From contig CAYJIH010000060.1 in NCBI GenBank assembly GCA_964370195.1, forward strand, positions 1 to 7,119: a stretch of DNA of 7,119 bases. The letters run 5' to 3'. The DNA comes from JAAYCI01 sp964370195 (GTDB taxonomy: Bacteria > Bacillota > Clostridia > Oscillospirales > Ruminococcaceae). Each line of letters begins with the position of its first letter. The stretch's first letter is position 1. The translations under genes and the position numbers were made by a program. Below the pieces are notes generated by a model. That model ran no database searches, was not told where the DNA came from, and saw only the letters and a list, made by a program, of their open reading frames with translations. Shown here one piece after another: positions 6,395-7,119 of this stretch.

Positions 6395-6400
6395 CTGAAA

Positions 6401-6414
6401 TTGCGTATTTAATT
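6401..6414 (-). promoter_or_regulatory. Candidate Ada box (AdaA binding site)
   Basis: The minus strand reads AATTAAATACGCAA. E. coli Ada recognises an AAT element followed after about 6 nt by GCAA; as I recall, the E. coli ada promoter reads AATTAAAGCGCAA. Here the same two elements occur with one extra base between them. They sit at about -55 to -42 from the predicted start, just upstream of the -35 position, where a class of activator contacts would be made. Short and AT-rich, so chance occurrence is possible. Confidence 0.42.
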
Positions 6415-6500
6415 TTAAAACCATACATTGTGCTTTATCGAAAAGCTTAAACCTCTTTTTATTTCTTTATGTCTACGCCCTAGTCCAGCCCCTCTAAACC

Positions 6501-6512
6501 ACGGTTAACCGT
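6501..6512. repeat. 12-bp perfect palindrome in gene-free strip
   Basis: ACGGTTAACCGT is perfectly self-complementary. It lies in the strip between the repair-operon promoter and the terminator of the beta-helix gene, about 130 bp upstream of the repair-operon -10 box. I found no second copy in the window. It could be an operator for a dimeric regulator, but nothing else supports that. I see no gene or RNA in 6415-6540 otherwise. Confidence 0.4.
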
Positions 6513-6540
6513 TCAAAATCTAGCACGTATAAAAATGAAC

Positions 6541-6585
6541 AAAAAAAGAAAGCACAGGCGCCATTGGCACTGTACCTTCTTTTTG
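6541..6585 (-). terminator. Rho-independent terminator of the beta-helix protein gene
   Basis: On the minus strand, AAAAAGAAGGTACAG pairs with CTGTGCTTTCTTTTT (two G-T wobbles) around an inner GCC-AAT-GGC hairpin, ending in a T run. The mirrored A and T tracts mean it could work in both directions. It begins about 73 nt after the TGA of the upstream gene and isolates that gene from the repair operon. Confidence 0.85.
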
Positions 6586-6658
6586 TTATGCAGCTTTGTG
6601 CTGGAAATATAGGAAATTTTCAGTGTGGTTTTTAGACGAAAAAGTATATGATGAATGA

Positions 6659-7119
6659 TCAAAGAACTTCGGACATTTCACCCTCAAAATTTTCAGGCAT
6701 CCTGTCTTCAAAATTTTCGGGCATTTCACCGCCCATGCCACCGGGCACACCACCCATACTGCCAAAGCCCGTGGCTTCAACAGCATTTCCATTTTCATCT
6801 ACAATCGTTCCACCAGTCATGGTAACAACGCCATCTACATCAAGTGGTGCATTCATCGCATCAGAGCCCGCAGTCGCCGTAATCACAATGTCCCCACCGG
6901 TTTGGGTAAAGGTTCCGTTCGAGTCGATACCATCTCCGCCTTGGCCATAAAAAATTTCGATGTTCCCTCCGGATATGGTAACGCTGCCGCTGCTGTCATT
7001 CGCGTTGATGCCGTCATCATTTGTGTTTATAGAAATTTGGCCGCCACCGATATACACAGAAACACCCTCAATGCCTTCAAAACAGTTTTCTATGGTGATC
7101 GTTCCATCTTGAATGTTTG
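6659..7119 (-). CDS. Carbohydrate-binding beta-helix protein, Cthe_2159-like (C-terminal part; 5' end beyond window)
   Basis: 153 codons are visible, open at the right edge and ending at TGA 6661-6659. The sequence is a series of short beta-helix rungs: DGTITIENCFEGIEGVSVYI, GGGQISINTNDDGINAND, SGSVTISGGNIEIFYGQGGD, GTFTQTGGDIVITATAGSDA, DGVVTMTGGTIVDENGNAVE. G-G-x-I-x-I and D-D-G-I-N-A repeats of this kind are characteristic of the Cthe_2159/PF14262 family, calcium-binding right-handed beta-helix proteins; the Clostridium thermocellum member binds plant polysaccharides. Members are usually exported or lipoproteins, but the N-terminus is not visible here. The tail is Gly/Met-rich (GFGSMGGVPGGMGGE) and then acidic with a duplicated MPENFE unit. 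A GTG at 7057 is internal, since the frame continues upstream with family-like sequence. Fold is confident; ligand is not known. Confidence 0.87.
   Translation of the reverse strand, partial: NIQDGTITIENCFEGIEGVSVYIGGGQISINTNDDGINANDSSGSVTISGGNIEIFYGQGGDGIDSNGTFTQTGGDIVITATAGSDAMNAPLDVDGVVTMTGGTIVDENGNAVEATGFGSMGGVPGGMGGEMPENFEDRMPENFEGEMSEVL
6677..6724 (-). repeat. Two tandem 24-bp units encoding MPENFE-x-x
   Basis: Adjacent in-frame units, 6724-6701 (MPENFEDR) and 6700-6677 (MPENFEGE), match at 17 of 24 bases, with ATGCC and GAAAATTTTGA shared. The following MSEVL and the preceding GGE suggest degenerate flanking copies. They form the acidic C-terminal tail of the beta-helix protein. Confidence 0.7.

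Noticed and set aside
6381..6395. GGAA-N7-TTCC inverted repeat near the repair promoter, considered as a LexA (SOS) box
   Set aside because: The Gram-positive LexA box needs GAAC-N4-GTTC type symmetry, which is absent; the half-sites are only 4 bp.
6470..6530. tRNA-like impression from GTTCAAAATC near a palindromic stretch
   Set aside because: No cloverleaf could be formed on either strand: no anticodon arm or matching acceptor stem.
6503..6533. Plus-strand promoter-like pair TTAACC, 17 nt, TATAAA
   Set aside because: The -35 matches only four of six positions, part of it belongs to the palindrome, and transcription would run straight into the terminator with no plus-strand gene beyond.
6535..6609. 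Plus-strand 25-codon-class ORF starting ATGAACAAAAAAAG, basic then hydrophobic, resembling a small toxin peptide
   Set aside because: It has no ribosome binding site and lies inside the terminator hairpin, whose A tract and stem explain the Lys/Arg codons.

Overview
The window looks like a chromosomal stretch of a low-to-moderate GC Firmicute, probably a Clostridia or Lachnospiraceae-type anaerobe. This is inferred from gene content: a Trep_Strep/MptD-family ECF transporter, a split AdaA/AdaB pair and a Cthe_2159-type beta-helix protein. AGG-rich ribosome binding sites and tight ATGA overlaps fit the same picture. Every gene I can support is on the minus strand, so transcription runs from high to low coordinates.

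Right edge (6659-7119): the C-terminal part of a Cthe_2159-like carbohydrate-binding beta-helix protein. It is followed by a strong hairpin terminator (6541-6585) and a gene-free strip holding a 12-bp perfect palindrome (6501-6512).

Middle (about 3383-6420): a compact alkylation-damage operon read as alkA-type glycosylase, alkD-type glycosylase, adaA (methylphosphotriester sensor and AraC-type activator), adaB/ogt (O6-methylguanine methyltransferase), then an ABM-fold (antibiotic biosynthesis monooxygenase-like) protein. Last comes a 49-codon remnant of a DUF1848 gene that keeps its start codon and ribosome binding site. The genes overlap or nearly touch. The promoter has a perfect TATAAT but no recognisable -35 box. 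An Ada-box-like sequence lies just upstream, so autoregulation by AdaA is a natural inference. This block is visibly more AT-rich than the transporter block to its left.

Left (1-3312): an ECF-type ABC transporter operon: S component, T component (9-nt gap), then a dual ATPase (4-nt overlap). Its promoter (TTGACA, 17 bp, TAAACT) is followed at once by two matching 16-bp palindromes with half-site GTTAGC and a 4-bp spacer. They look like tandem operators for an unseen TetR-like repressor. The notable feature is that the ATPase frame does not stop after its second nucleotide-binding domain. It runs, uninterrupted for 631 codons and off the window edge, into an ABC-exporter-type membrane domain. 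It therefore encodes a fusion of the ECF A-A' ATPase pair with what appears to be a half exporter. This is the most unusual thing in the window.
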